A stretch of 44,837 nucleotides of DNA, from positions 1-44,837 of the forward strand of contig JAFHKR010000032.1 in assembly GCA_017052515.1 (NCBI GenBank), given 5' to 3'. The notes beneath the pieces are model-generated. The model was not told where the DNA came from. It saw nothing but the letters and a program-made list of their open reading frames with translations, and made no database searches. The position numbers were made by a program, and so were the translations under genes. Shown in pieces: positions 16,169 to 24,055 of the stretch. The DNA comes from Fictibacillus nanhaiensis (lineage in GTDB: Bacteria; Bacillota; Bacilli; Bacillales; Fictibacillaceae). Within the stretch, counting starts at the first letter, position 1. Each line of letters starts with the position of its first letter.

Positions 16169-17426
16169 AGCAGCACTGCTAGGTTTTGGTACAGTTGGCC
16201 AAGGTGTATATGAAGCACTAAAAACACATAGAGAACAACTTCAAAATGTGCTTGGTAAAGAGGTAGTGATCGAAGGGATCTTAGTGAAGGATAGATCAAA
16301 AAAACGTGAATTGGATGAACATGTTTTAATAACGACTGATTTTGATGAGATCCTCAATATCGATGGATTAGAGGTTGTATTTGAAGCGATCGTAGGAGAA
16401 GAGCCAGGATTTACTTACTTAAGCCGTGCTCTTGATAAAGGCTGTCATGTGATCACCGCTAATAAAGTCATGTTTGCAAAACACGGAAGATCATTGCTTG
16501 ATAAAGCGGAAGCGCTAGGTCGTTATGTTGGTTATGAAGCGACAACAGCAGGTGGAACACCGATCATTCGGAGCATCTCTCAGCTTCTTCAAGTAAATGA
16601 GATTCATGCAGTTGAAGCGATACTAAACGGCACATCCAACTATATTTTAACGAATATGAGGGAGAAAGGTCTTCCGTTTCATGACGTGTTAGTATCTGCG
16701 CAAGAATTGGGTTATGCAGAAGCTGACCCAGCAAGTGATATAGAAGGTCATGATGCATTTTACAAGCTAATGATTCTCAGCGAGTTATCGTTTGGTGAGA
16801 CACCAAAATGGGAGGATGTAGAACGAAAAGGTATTACAGAAGTGACGAGGGAGCAAATTTCTGTATTTAAAGACTGGGGATATAAGGTGAAGCATTTGGC
16901 GCGGATCCGTCGTGACCGCGACCAATTCATTTCATCTGTAAAACCTGTATTAGTTGATGCAGATCATCCATTATATGGTGTGGAAGATGTTCAGAATGCG
17001 ATTACGGTCGAAACGAGTCTCGCTGGAAAAGTTACGGTTCAAGGAGCAGGAGCAGGCAGACTTCCAACAGCAAGCGCTATGGTGGAGGACTTGACTTATG
17101 TGCTGCAACCTCAGCCTGTAACTCGAAAGAAAAAAACAGAACAACATGCTGATAACAATAGTGAAAGCACAGACTTTACTACAGTCGGAGAATATGTTGT
17201 CATCGGTTCATCTGTAAGCTTTCATGGAACAGATGACGTACAAATTTTAAAACAAGAAATAAAAGAAGAGCATGTTTTTCTTCTGATCGAGTGTCAAGTG
17301 AGTACAGCCACTTTATTAAAAGAAAATCCAGAGCTGGCTGTTTATGAGGTGGCGGGAAAGGAGAAAAACAAAAAGGTTGAACAAGAACAAAAGGATGTAT
17401 TGTTGAAGAAAGTCACTAATTTATAG
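16155..17426 (+). CDS. hom: Homoserine dehydrogenase
   Basis: 423 aa; ATG overlaps metX by 14 bases, with GGGAGGC upstream. NAD(P)-binding GFGTVGQGVYEAL (residues 9-21), catalytic-domain segments TANKVMFAKHG, YEATTAGGTPIIRS, LNGTSNYILTNM and ELGYAEADPASDIEGHDA are intact. It reduces aspartate semialdehyde to homoserine. The C-terminal 90 residues after a charged linker (VTRKKKTEQ) form a degenerate ACT-like domain (VGEYVVIGSSVSF) ending in a Lys/Glu-rich tail. Being S-box-controlled, it is likely the methionine-dedicated copy, separate from a threonine-operon copy elsewhere. Confidence 0.93.
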   Translation: MAPIKAALLGFGTVGQGVYEALKTHREQLQNVLGKEVVIEGILVKDRSKKRELDEHVLITTDFDEILNIDGLEVVFEAIVGEEPGFTYLSRALDKGCHVITANKVMFAKHGRSLLDKAEALGRYVGYEATTAGGTPIIRSISQLLQVNEIHAVEAILNGTSNYILTNMREKGLPFHDVLVSAQELGYAEADPASDIEGHDAFYKLMILSELSFGETPKWEDVERKGITEVTREQISVFKDWGYKVKHLARIRRDRDQFISSVKPVLVDADHPLYGVEDVQNAITVETSLAGKVTVQGAGAGRLPTASAMVEDLTYVLQPQPVTRKKKTEQHADNNSESTDFTTVGEYVVIGSSVSFHGTDDVQILKQEIKEEHVFLLIECQVSTATLLKENPELAVYEVAGKEKNKKVEQEQKDVLLKKVTNL

Positions 17427-17461
17427 GATGAATGAAGTTTCTTCATCAAGTAGAATAGAGG

Positions 17462-17494
17462 AACATTGCAGACTGGGTCCTGCAATGTTTTTTA
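17462..17494 (+). terminator. Terminator of the methionine operon
   Basis: AACATTGCAG (17462-17471), 8-base loop, CTGCAATGTT (17480-17489), then TTTTT. A perfect ten-pair stem. The rest of the 275-bp gap is AT-rich; an imperfect inverted repeat spans about 17507-17545 and TATAAT occurs at 17659 without a convincing -35. Confidence 0.92.
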
Positions 17495-17701
17495 GTGGGC
17501 GGGTTTTATTATCGGTTATGTTGGTTTATAACGATTAATAATAAACCTTTATATAATAAGTAAATGCACTTAGATAGGAGCGATTAAACGTTTTCTTTAA
17601 CATCATTAAATGTAATAAAAAATATTTCAAATTTAAACATTTATTTACAAATATCGTGTATAATCATTTTGTAACAATAACTTAATAAAGGGGTAATTGA
17701 A

Positions 17702-18037
17702 ATGTCGATATTACAAAAACAAGGGATGACATCTGAGGAACTTCAACTTTTAAGTTCTGAAATGACTAAAAGACAAAAATCGAGTGGGACAACTTGGTTA
17801 TTATGGTTATTTACGGGTGGTGTTGGTGGGCACCGATTCTACTTAGGGAAAACGGGAACTGCTGTAGCTATGCTTTTTACTTTAGGTGGGTTAGGGATAT
17901 GGGCATTTATTGATTTGTTTTTAATTAATGGAATGGTTAAATCCACAAATGAAAAAATAGAAAATGAAATTCTTTCTGAAATTCGTTTATATAAACAAGC
18001 TCAAAAGAACTCTGAAGTTGCAGCTGCCAAAAACTAA
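17702..18037 (+). CDS. TM2 domain membrane protein
   Basis: 111 aa; ATG preceded by AAAGGGG. A charged N-terminal helix (residues 1-33), then a TM2 domain: [19 protein letters not shown] (first helix, GGHRFYLG loop) and [19 protein letters not shown] (second helix), ending in a charged helix. TM2 proteins are widespread and without a settled function in bacteria. It is AT-rich compared with neighbours and followed 17 bp later by a related gene. Confidence 0.88.
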   Translation: MSILQKQGMTSEELQLLSSEMTKRQKSSGTTWLLWLFTGGVGGHRFYLGKTGTAVAMLFTLGGLGIWAFIDLFLINGMVKSTNEKIENEILSEIRLYKQAQKNSEVAAAKN

Positions 18038-18054
18038 TTAAGCAGGTGGAAGTA

Positions 18055-18462
18055 ATGCATACACAATTGGTTAAGAGTGAATTGACACTTGAAGAGTTAG
18101 CTTATTTAGAGTCAGAGATGTTAAAGAAATCTAAAAGTAAAGAAGCAGCTTGGGGACTGTGGGCAGGTCTTTCTTTCTTTGGTGGCCATCGATTTTTCAC
18201 GGAAGATTACAAATATGCATCTGCAATGTTAACAACTACATTTATTCCGTTTATAGTTTTAATTTATATGATTTTTAATTCTTATTATAATGAGCCATTA
18301 TTTTATATTTCTTTATTCTTATTAATTGGTTCTGTGATTTGGAGCTGGATTGATGCATTCTTTTTAAATAAAAGAGTAATTCAGTTAAATGATGGAATTG
18401 AACAAAACATACTAGATCAAATACAGCTTAATAGAACACGTAGTATTAGGCAGAAACTCTAG
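18055..18462 (+). CDS. TM2-like membrane protein, paralogue of the preceding gene
   Basis: 135 aa from ATG 18055 with AGGTGG upstream (an in-frame GTG at 18046 falls in that site). The N-terminus (TLEELAYLESEMLKKSKSKE) parallels that of the preceding protein ([20 protein letters not shown]), and GGHRFFTEDYKYASAML aligns with its [17 protein letters not shown]. An extra helix is inserted before WSWIDAFFLNKRV. So this is a diverged tandem duplicate. AT content is high. Confidence 0.82.
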   Translation: MHTQLVKSELTLEELAYLESEMLKKSKSKEAAWGLWAGLSFFGGHRFFTEDYKYASAMLTTTFIPFIVLIYMIFNSYYNEPLFYISLFLLIGSVIWSWIDAFFLNKRVIQLNDGIEQNILDQIQLNRTRSIRQKL

Positions 18463-18482
18463 GATTCTATTTTAAAATATAT

Positions 18483-18517
18483 AAAGACCTGCACTCAGAA
18501 GAGCGCAGGTCTTTTCT
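18483..18517 (+). terminator. Terminator of the TM2 pair
   Basis: AAAGACCTGC (18483-18492), a 12-base loop, GCAGGTCTTT (18505-18514), then T. A ten-pair stem. Confidence 0.88.
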
Positions 18518-18556
18518 CTCTCTAATTTTTCTCTCTCTAGGTTCTCTCTCTGTTTT
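18511..18556. repeat. Three TCTCTCT-type runs
   Basis: TCTCTCTCTAATTTT, TCTCTCTCTAGG and TCTCTCTCTG follow one another right after the terminator, spaced 16-18 bp. Up to 18644 there is otherwise only a small hairpin, CGTTTCC-N5-GGAAACG (18620-18638), at the 3' end of the minus-strand microprotein gene. Confidence 0.6.
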
Positions 18557-18644
18557 CATACGAGGGGTTGTTAAAGCAAAAGGTTTTAACGCAATTGATT
18601 ACATCTGATGGTTCAGAACCGTTTCCACTCAGGAAACGAACTGA

Positions 18645-18773
18645 TTAGCACCAGCCGTGTCCGCCGCCATAACCGCCACCGTAACCACCGCACCAACAGC
18701 ACCCAACGATGATTAACAAGATAAATAGAACTACGATTAGAGCGAAGCTATTTCCGTAAGACTGATATCCCAT
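18645..18773 (-). CDS. YjcZ-family sporulation microprotein
   Basis: 42 aa, read on the minus strand: MGYQSYGNSF, a hydrophobic helix ALIVVLFILLIIVG, then CCWCGGYGGGYGGGHGWC. A near-perfect AAGGAGGTGGG lies just before the ATG. The pattern of a short polar start, FALIVVLFILLIIVG helix and Gly/Tyr/Cys-rich end is that of the YjcZ family of sporulation-associated small membrane proteins. Too short for usual gene-length cut-offs. No sporulation sigma-factor promoter could be named with confidence. Confidence 0.93.
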   Translation of the reverse strand: MGYQSYGNSFALIVVLFILLIIVGCCWCGGYGGGYGGGHGWC

Positions 18774-18978
18774 TTAACCCACCTCCTTCTTTACAATGAC
18801 AGAATATTAGAGGTACAAGTTAAAGGTTTGGGCGGAATTAGCCCATTTTTTCGGGACAAGAGCGGAAGCCTTATTTTTCAGGGGAAATACATTTACCAAA
18901 ATGTGGTTTGCTGTATAATTACACTAAACTAACTAAGATTATCGACTATTAAACAAAACCATATTTGGAGCTGATAAT

Positions 18979-19524
18979 ATGTACGGTGTAATTGCTTATT
19001 TAAACAGTGAAACGGAACAAAAGATAGACGATCTAAGGAATGGACTTGAAAAAGAGGGAATAAAGGGTCATGGTATGCGGCCTCATGTAACCCTTGGCAC
19101 ACATCCAGATCTAGAAATTGAGTCTTTTAAAAGTTCGTTTCAGGAATACTTTAAAGATATTTCTACTGTGCCTCTTTTCTTTCCATCTCTAGCCATATTT
19201 TTAAAAAGTGGAACATTATATGCAGCTCCGACTAAAAACAGCGTGCTTACAGATTTTCATCAGCGCTATCATGAACAATTTAAGAACGATATAAACCAGC
19301 AATCTTTATACATTCCGGCTCACTGGGTGCCTCATTGCACGCTTGTAATGGACCTAACGCAGGATGACTTAGTGAAGGCGTTTGATTATTTTTCAAGAAA
19401 CTTAGAGCCTTTTCATGCAAAGATTGACAGTGTTGCACTTATTCAACTAACGTATGAAGCAGATGTTTGTACAGATGTGAAAGATATTCTAACTGTGGAA
19501 CTGAAAAAAGATGATGTGAATTGA
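18979..19524 (+). CDS. 2H phosphoesterase (2'-5' RNA ligase-like) protein
   Basis: 181 aa; ATG preceded by TTGGAG. The two HxT motifs that define the 2H superfamily are present: RPHVTLG (H36, T38) and VPHCTLVM (H119, T121), on a duplicated alpha/beta frame of standard length. Members hydrolyse cyclic phosphodiester bonds, e.g. 2',3'-cyclic or 2'-5' linkages, or act as RNA ligases. The substrate is unknown. Single gene with 73 bp to mscL. Confidence 0.87.
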   Translation: MYGVIAYLNSETEQKIDDLRNGLEKEGIKGHGMRPHVTLGTHPDLEIESFKSSFQEYFKDISTVPLFFPSLAIFLKSGTLYAAPTKNSVLTDFHQRYHEQFKNDINQQSLYIPAHWVPHCTLVMDLTQDDLVKAFDYFSRNLEPFHAKIDSVALIQLTYEADVCTDVKDILTVELKKDDVN

Positions 19525-19537
19525 TATCGGATGACGT

Positions 19538-19565
19538 TTGAAAGTAGATACTGTATGGTTATACA
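19538..19565 (+). promoter_or_regulatory. Possible sigma-A promoter for mscL
   Basis: TTGAAA (19538-19543), 16-base spacer, TATACA (19560-19565). CTGTATG (19551-19557) and CATACAG (19575-19581) form an inverted repeat around the -10 and could be an operator. Confidence 0.5.
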
Positions 19566-19597
19566 TATACTAGTCATACAGAAAGGAATTAGGGTAC

Positions 19598-20059
19598 ATG
19601 TGGAAAGAATTCAAAACATTTATTATGCGTGGCAACGTGATCGATCTTGCCATCGGTGTAATTATCGGAGCAGCTTTCAGTAAAATCGTCACTTCACTCG
19701 TTGAAGATGTGATTATGCCTCCGATTGGATTATTACTAGGTAAAGTGGATTTCAGCAATCTTTACATAAATTTAGGCAAAGGCGACTATGCCACCTTAGC
19801 AGATGCCCAAAAGGCTGGAGCAGCGACACTGAATTATGGATTATTTATTAACACGCTGATCAACTTTTTTATCATTGCGCTAGTCATATTCTTAGTAGTA
19901 AAGCAGATCAATCGTCTTAAAAAGAAAGAAGAAGTAAAGGCACCAGATACAAAAGAATGCAAATATTGTTTATCTACGATTCCGTTGAGAGCCGTTAAAT
20001 GTCAAAACTGTACCGCAGATTTAAATGATGATGCTGTAGTAAGACAGTCCTCTGAGTAA
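19598..20059 (+). CDS. mscL: Large-conductance mechanosensitive channel MscL with C-terminal zinc ribbon
   Basis: 153 aa; ATG preceded by AAAGGAATTAGGG. TM1 (about 16-40) with [18 protein letters not shown] and TM2 (about 80-101) are typical; the channel opens as an osmotic safety valve. Usual MscL proteins are about 130 aa. Here a basic linker (RLKKKEEVK) leads to a treble-clef-like zinc ribbon: C121-x2-C124 and C135-x2-C138 ([17 protein letters not shown]). The extension also occurs in other Bacillales and may report on metal or redox state; that is inference. Confidence 0.95.
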   Translation: MWKEFKTFIMRGNVIDLAIGVIIGAAFSKIVTSLVEDVIMPPIGLLLGKVDFSNLYINLGKGDYATLADAQKAGAATLNYGLFINTLINFFIIALVIFLVVKQINRLKKKEEVKAPDTKECKYCLSTIPLRAVKCQNCTADLNDDAVVRQSSE

Positions 20060-20073
20060 GGGGGCTGTTTTTT
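20044..20073 (+). terminator. Terminator overlapping the mscL 3' end
   Basis: ACAGTCC (20044-20050) pairs with GGGCTGT (20062-20068, one G-U pair), followed by TTTTTT. The left arm encodes the last residues of MscL. Confidence 0.75.
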
Positions 20074-20156
20074 GTATCATGATACATCTATTTCTGAAAC
20101 GAGGTTGTGCTACAATTCTTACATAGAGAATCGTAAGAAATAAGGGTAGGTGAAAC

Positions 20157-22448
20157 ATGATGGATGCAGTTAAAATCTCTGTTCGGTCCCTAGTTGAATA
20201 TGTCTACCGTTCGGGAAGTATCGATTCTGGCTTCAAGTCCACCTCATCCTTAGTGGAAGGAACGAAGGCTCATCAAACGATCCAAAAAACATATGAGGAG
20301 ACGGATTTCGCAGAAGTATTTCTCCAAACGAGTTACCTTTATAAAAATCTTGAATATTGGATAGAAGGTCGATGTGATGGTCTCCTTTTGCGAAACGATA
20401 CCGTCACGATCGATGAGATCAAATCCACTGCGCGAAATTTAAGTGAGATAACAGAAGATACATATCCTGTTCATTGGGCACAAGCAAAAGTCTATGCCTA
20501 TATATACATGGAAAGAGAAGCTATAGATAAAGTTACGGTACAACTTACATATGTACATGTTGATTCTGGTGAGCAGAAGAAATTTCAAAAAGACGTTACG
20601 TTTACAGAGCTTGAGGATTTCATGCTCCAACTTGTTGAGTCTTATGCACCATTTGCTGAGCTGCGTCTATCTAACCAACAAAAAAGAAATATCAGTATTC
20701 GAGATCTTTCTTTTCCGTTTCCGTCATACCGAGATGGCCAGCGTAACTTTGCTGGTGCTATCTATAAAACAATTATGGATAAGAAGACTTTGTTTGCAAA
20801 CGCGCCGACTGGAACAGGAAAAACAATCTCTACTCTTTTTCCAGCAGTCAAAGCGATCGGAGAAGAAAAAGCTGAAAAGATTTTTTACTTAACAGCTAAA
20901 ACACTGAACCGAAAGAATGCAGAAGAAGCGCTCTTCTTGATGAAAGAGAAGGGCTTGTTTTTACAAAGTACGACCATCACAGCTAAAGACAAAGTTTGTT
21001 TCAAAGAAGAGACGCGTTGTGAACCCTCTTACTGTGAGTTTGCTGATGGATATTTCGACAGAATCAATGGAGCTGTTCTTGATATTTTGAAAAATGAGAC
21101 GGTGATGGACCGTGAAGTCATCTCACAATACGCACAAAAGCATAGAGTTTGTCCGTTTGAGTTCTCTGTGGATCTTGCTTATGCATCAGATAGTGTAATC
21201 TGTGATTATAATTATGTCTTTGATCCTAGAGTCTCTTTCAAACGTTTATTTGAAGAACAAAAGAAGCGTACGGTGCTACTTATGGATGAGGCGCACAATC
21301 TTGTTGACAGAGCACGCGGCATGTATTCAGCTGAGATTTTGAAATCTTCATTCTTACAACTTGCACGTGATTATAAAGGAAAGCATGTTGGGATAGCAGA
21401 TACGGCAAAGGCCGTTAACCACGAACTTCTTTTGATAAAAAAAGAACATGAAAACAAAGATGTTGCTGTTGTTGAATTGCAAGAAAAGCTTCTGGAGAGT
21501 TTAGAAGCTTTTTTAATACAGGCAGAGCAGCTTTTAGCCAGTGGCGATAGTAGTGAACAACTATTAGAGACTTTTTTTGAAGCGCTGCAATGGGTTAAGA
21601 TTTCACAATTTTATGATGAACGATTCGTTACGTTCATCTCTACGTATAAAAGTGAAGTCAAAGTTCGCCTTTTTTGTATGGACCCTTCTCAGCTTCTTTT
21701 TCAAACAGGTAAAAAATACGGCTCACGCATTTATTTTTCAGCAACTCTCTCACCGCTTTCGTACTTTCGCGAGATGCTTGGAGGAGAGGAAGACGATTAC
21801 ACCATCCGGATGCCGTCACCTTACGAAAAAGAGCAGCTCGATGTTTTCGTTCAACCTCTGTCTACACGCTTTCGTGATCGGGAGAAAACGAAAGAACCTA
21901 TAGTTGGTATGATTAAAGACTTGGTCGTAAACAGACCAGGAAACTATCTTGTTTTCTTTCCCTCCTATCGTTACATGACAGATATCTATGAACGAATGTT
22001 AGAAGAAGATCAAGACTTTTCTCTTATCGTTCAACATCCTGCCATGAAGGAAGAAGAGAGAGAGGCATTTTTAACTCATTATGAATCTGTAGGCGAGAAA
22101 TCGCTTGTCGGGCTTGCCGTCATGGGTGGCATCTTTTCTGAAGGGATCGATCTTAAAGGAGATAAGCTTACAGGTGCTGTTATCATTGGCGTCGGTTTGC
22201 CTCAAGTAGGGTTAGAGCGTGATACGATGAAAGATTATTTTCAGCGAGCAGGCAAGAATGGTTACGACTTCGCATATGTGTATCCAGGCATGAATAAAGT
22301 GCTGCAGGCAGGTGGGCGTGTGATTCGGTCAGAGGAGGATCGAGGTACGCTTGTTTTAGTGGATGACCGTTTTCTAACAAAAAAGTACGTGGAGATGCTG
22401 CCAGAAGAGTGGCGGGATTTTGTGGTGTTGGATCGGTCGTTTAGGTAA
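20157..22448 (+). CDS. PD-(D/E)XK nuclease fused to XPD/DinG-type Fe-S helicase
   Basis: 763 aa; ATG preceded by GGTAGGTG. Residues 1 to about 180 match a PD-(D/E)XK nuclease: EGTKAHQ, GRCDGLL (D74), DEIKS (E87, K89), then QAKVYAYIY. Helicase follows: Walker A NAPTGTGKT (about 215-223), four cysteines C281, C288, C293 and C332 placed as in the XPD Fe-S cluster, DEAH at 377-380 (LLMDEAHNL), and motif VI QAGGRVIRSEEDRG near 720. XPD/DinG helicases unwind 5'-3' and act on D-loops, R-loops or damage. The fused nuclease suggests combined unwinding and cutting of a flap or recombination intermediate. No operon partner. Confidence 0.88.
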   Translation: MMDAVKISVRSLVEYVYRSGSIDSGFKSTSSLVEGTKAHQTIQKTYEETDFAEVFLQTSYLYKNLEYWIEGRCDGLLLRNDTVTIDEIKSTARNLSEITEDTYPVHWAQAKVYAYIYMEREAIDKVTVQLTYVHVDSGEQKKFQKDVTFTELEDFMLQLVESYAPFAELRLSNQQKRNISIRDLSFPFPSYRDGQRNFAGAIYKTIMDKKTLFANAPTGTGKTISTLFPAVKAIGEEKAEKIFYLTAKTLNRKNAEEALFLMKEKGLFLQSTTITAKDKVCFKEETRCEPSYCEFADGYFDRINGAVLDILKNETVMDREVISQYAQKHRVCPFEFSVDLAYASDSVICDYNYVFDPRVSFKRLFEEQKKRTVLLMDEAHNLVDRARGMYSAEILKSSFLQLARDYKGKHVGIADTAKAVNHELLLIKKEHENKDVAVVELQEKLLESLEAFLIQAEQLLASGDSSEQLLETFFEALQWVKISQFYDERFVTFISTYKSEVKVRLFCMDPSQLLFQTGKKYGSRIYFSATLSPLSYFREMLGGEEDDYTIRMPSPYEKEQLDVFVQPLSTRFRDREKTKEPIVGMIKDLVVNRPGNYLVFFPSYRYMTDIYERMLEEDQDFSLIVQHPAMKEEEREAFLTHYESVGEKSLVGLAVMGGIFSEGIDLKGDKLTGAVIIGVGLPQVGLERDTMKDYFQRAGKNGYDFAYVYPGMNKVLQAGGRVIRSEEDRGTLVLVDDRFLTKKYVEMLPEEWRDFVVLDRSFR

Positions 22449-22470
22449 GTTGTATCGTGTGTGTTTTGTC

Positions 22471-22590
22471 GAAAAGTCTATAAAAGAATTTGAAGGACTA
22501 TAAAGTGATCTGAAGGCCCAAAAATAGATTTGAAGGCCCATAACATTTTCTGAAGGCCCATAAATTAAAAATTAGGGCCTATAAACGACA
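22471..22590 (-). repeat. Array A: six 20-bp degenerate repeats
   Basis: Six contiguous 20-bp units at 22471, 22491, 22511, 22531, 22551 and 22571. On the minus strand each is six variable bases plus TTTATRGGCCTTCA or a near variant (TTTATAGTCCTTCA, TTATGGGCCTTCA, TTTATAGGCCCTAA). The last minus-strand unit ends in CTTTTC and runs into GACAAAAC, as in array B. The array starts 22 bp after the helicase stop. Period is exact while sequence varies. Confidence 0.88.
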
Positions 22591-22626
22591 ACCAAACAAT
22601 CTACACACACACCTTAAGCCATTAAA

Positions 22627-22656
22627 AAACACTTGGAGATGTGACTCCAAGTGTTT
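22627..22656 (-). terminator. Terminator for the methyltransferase gene, probably bidirectional
   Basis: AAACACTTGGAG (22627-22638), loop ATGTGA, CTCCAAGTGTTT (22645-22656), a perfect 12-pair stem. On the minus strand it is followed by TTTTTT. It also lies 180 bp downstream of the helicase gene. Confidence 0.88.
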
Positions 22657-22661
22657 GTCTT

Positions 22662-23357
22662 TTATTTTCGAAACAAACCTGCATTCAAAAAGGGCAATCC
22701 GAATGTATCAGCCGGCTGCGACATTTCCTTCATCTTGCGTAATTCAATCTCTTCAAAAGCAGAGAAGACTTCCCGCATCCGTTCAAACGAGTATCCTAGT
22801 CCACCTTGCATCAAACGGTTTTTGTACACATCCATGTCAGGTATATCGAGTCCCATGCCGACTGCATCAAAGCACGTAATCGCGAAATGGCCGCCTTCTT
22901 TTAAACAGTTGTTTAAGAGATTTAAATAACTCACACGGCGATGAGGCGGGACATGATGGAAGCAGCCAGAATCATAGATCAGGTCATACTCCATATGTGG
23001 TAGATCCATCTCGAAGATACTTCCTTGAATAAATTTCACATCGACGCCTTTCTCCTTAGCGCGTTCACGAGCCCAATCCAATCCTTCGCTTGAGAGATCT
23101 ACAGCATCAACGTGAAAGCCGAGCTGAGCTAAAAAGATGGCATTACGGCCAGGACCACATCCTAGTTCTAATACACGTCCAGGCTTAATAAAACCACGCT
23201 CAATATAGTTCACAAGATTTTCATCGGGTGCGTACACAAAAAAAGGAACCTTCTTCTTTCTGTCTTCATAAAAGGAGTTCCAGAACGCTCCCTCATCACG
23301 TAAAAGAGAATCGAGCATGTGATAAACGTGTTCATTTTTTGTAATCAAACTTGTCAA
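22662..23357 (-). CDS. Class I SAM-dependent methyltransferase
   Basis: 231 aa if started at TTG 23357, which has AAGGCGG 8 bases upstream; an ATG at 23378 would add 7 residues but has no ribosome site. Motif I VLELGCGPGRNAIFLA (about residues 62-77), motif II acidic VDAVDLS, motif III KFIQGSIFEMDLP and FHHVPPHRR identify a Rossmann methyltransferase of the Methyltransf_25/11 group. Substrate unknown. The N-terminal SLLRDEGAFWNSFYEDR helix is common in small-molecule enzymes of this group. Confidence 0.85.
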   Translation of the reverse strand: MTSLITKNEHVYHMLDSLLRDEGAFWNSFYEDRKKKVPFFVYAPDENLVNYIERGFIKPGRVLELGCGPGRNAIFLAQLGFHVDAVDLSSEGLDWARERAKEKGVDVKFIQGSIFEMDLPHMEYDLIYDSGCFHHVPPHRRVSYLNLLNNCLKEGGHFAITCFDAVGMGLDIPDMDVYKNRLMQGGLGYSFERMREVFSAFEEIELRKMKEMSQPADTFGLPFLNAGLFRK

Positions 23358-23474
23358 ATGACCATCCGCCTTTCTCATTTTAAAATGAGCTATGACTGAC
23401 TGAGTTGTAAACCTCTATTTTACCAGAAATAGGCTATAATAGGGTTGTTTAGAATAAAAAAGAGGGGTGAAAAG

Positions 23475-23996
23475 ATGGTTAAAACTGTGGTATCAGAAGG
23501 TCTAATGCTCAAGAAAGCGGGTCCGGAAGAAGTTAAAGGAATAGCCCGAGTTTGCTCTGAAGGATGGCGGGCAACATATGGGTATTTAGAAGATGATACG
23601 TATGTGAATGGTGTAATTGAAGATTATTATAACGAAGACAGAATACTAAAAGAAGTAACTGAGTTCAGCGAAAGCTGGCACGGATACTTTGTGGCGAAAG
23701 AAAATGGAGAAGTGGTAGGTGCGATCGGCGGTGGGACGATCAGTGAGCAAACAGGTGAAATTTTTGTGTTTTATATGGATCCAAACAAGAGGAACAAAGG
23801 GATTGGAACAAAACTGTTAAACTATTACACAAACTATCAAAAGAATTTAGGTATTAAAGAACAATGGCTATCCGCACAAAAGGATAACGAAAAAGGCATT
23901 CCTTTTTATGAAGCAAAAGGGTTTGTAAAACAGTCAGAAAAGAGGAGTGAAGGAAGCGAAAAACACTTGTCTATTCGATATATGCGAGAAATTTAA
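23475..23996 (+). CDS. GNAT family N-acetyltransferase
   Basis: 173 aa from ATG 23475, with GAGGGGTG upstream. Acetyl-CoA pyrophosphate loop RNKGIGTKLL (Q/RxxGxG/A), preceded by strands GYFVAKENGEVVGAIGG and EIFVFYMDPN, and C-terminal PFYEAKGFV. The N-terminal segment IARVCSEGWRATYGYL is the usual GNAT start. The acceptor amine is unknown. TATAAT at 23435-23440 could be its -10. Confidence 0.85.
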   Translation: MVKTVVSEGLMLKKAGPEEVKGIARVCSEGWRATYGYLEDDTYVNGVIEDYYNEDRILKEVTEFSESWHGYFVAKENGEVVGAIGGGTISEQTGEIFVFYMDPNKRNKGIGTKLLNYYTNYQKNLGIKEQWLSAQKDNEKGIPFYEAKGFVKQSEKRSEGSEKHLSIRYMREI

Positions 23997-23997
23997 G

Positions 23998-24025
23998 AGC
24001 CCCTCAAGCAGAGGAGCTTTTTTTG
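23998..24025 (+). terminator. Terminator after the GNAT gene
   Basis: AGCCCCTC (about 23998-24005) pairs with GAGGAGCT with one mismatch around loop AAGCA, followed by TTTTTT. It may also serve the converging methyltransferase gene. Confidence 0.7.
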
Positions 24026-24055
24026 TACGGATTCTCTTTCGAAGCAATGCTGTAT

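Noticed and set aside
17507-17545. Inverted repeat as a second terminator or operator after hom
   Set aside because: The TTATTA...TAATAA arms are AT-only and imperfect, with no T-tract; likely chance in AT-rich DNA.
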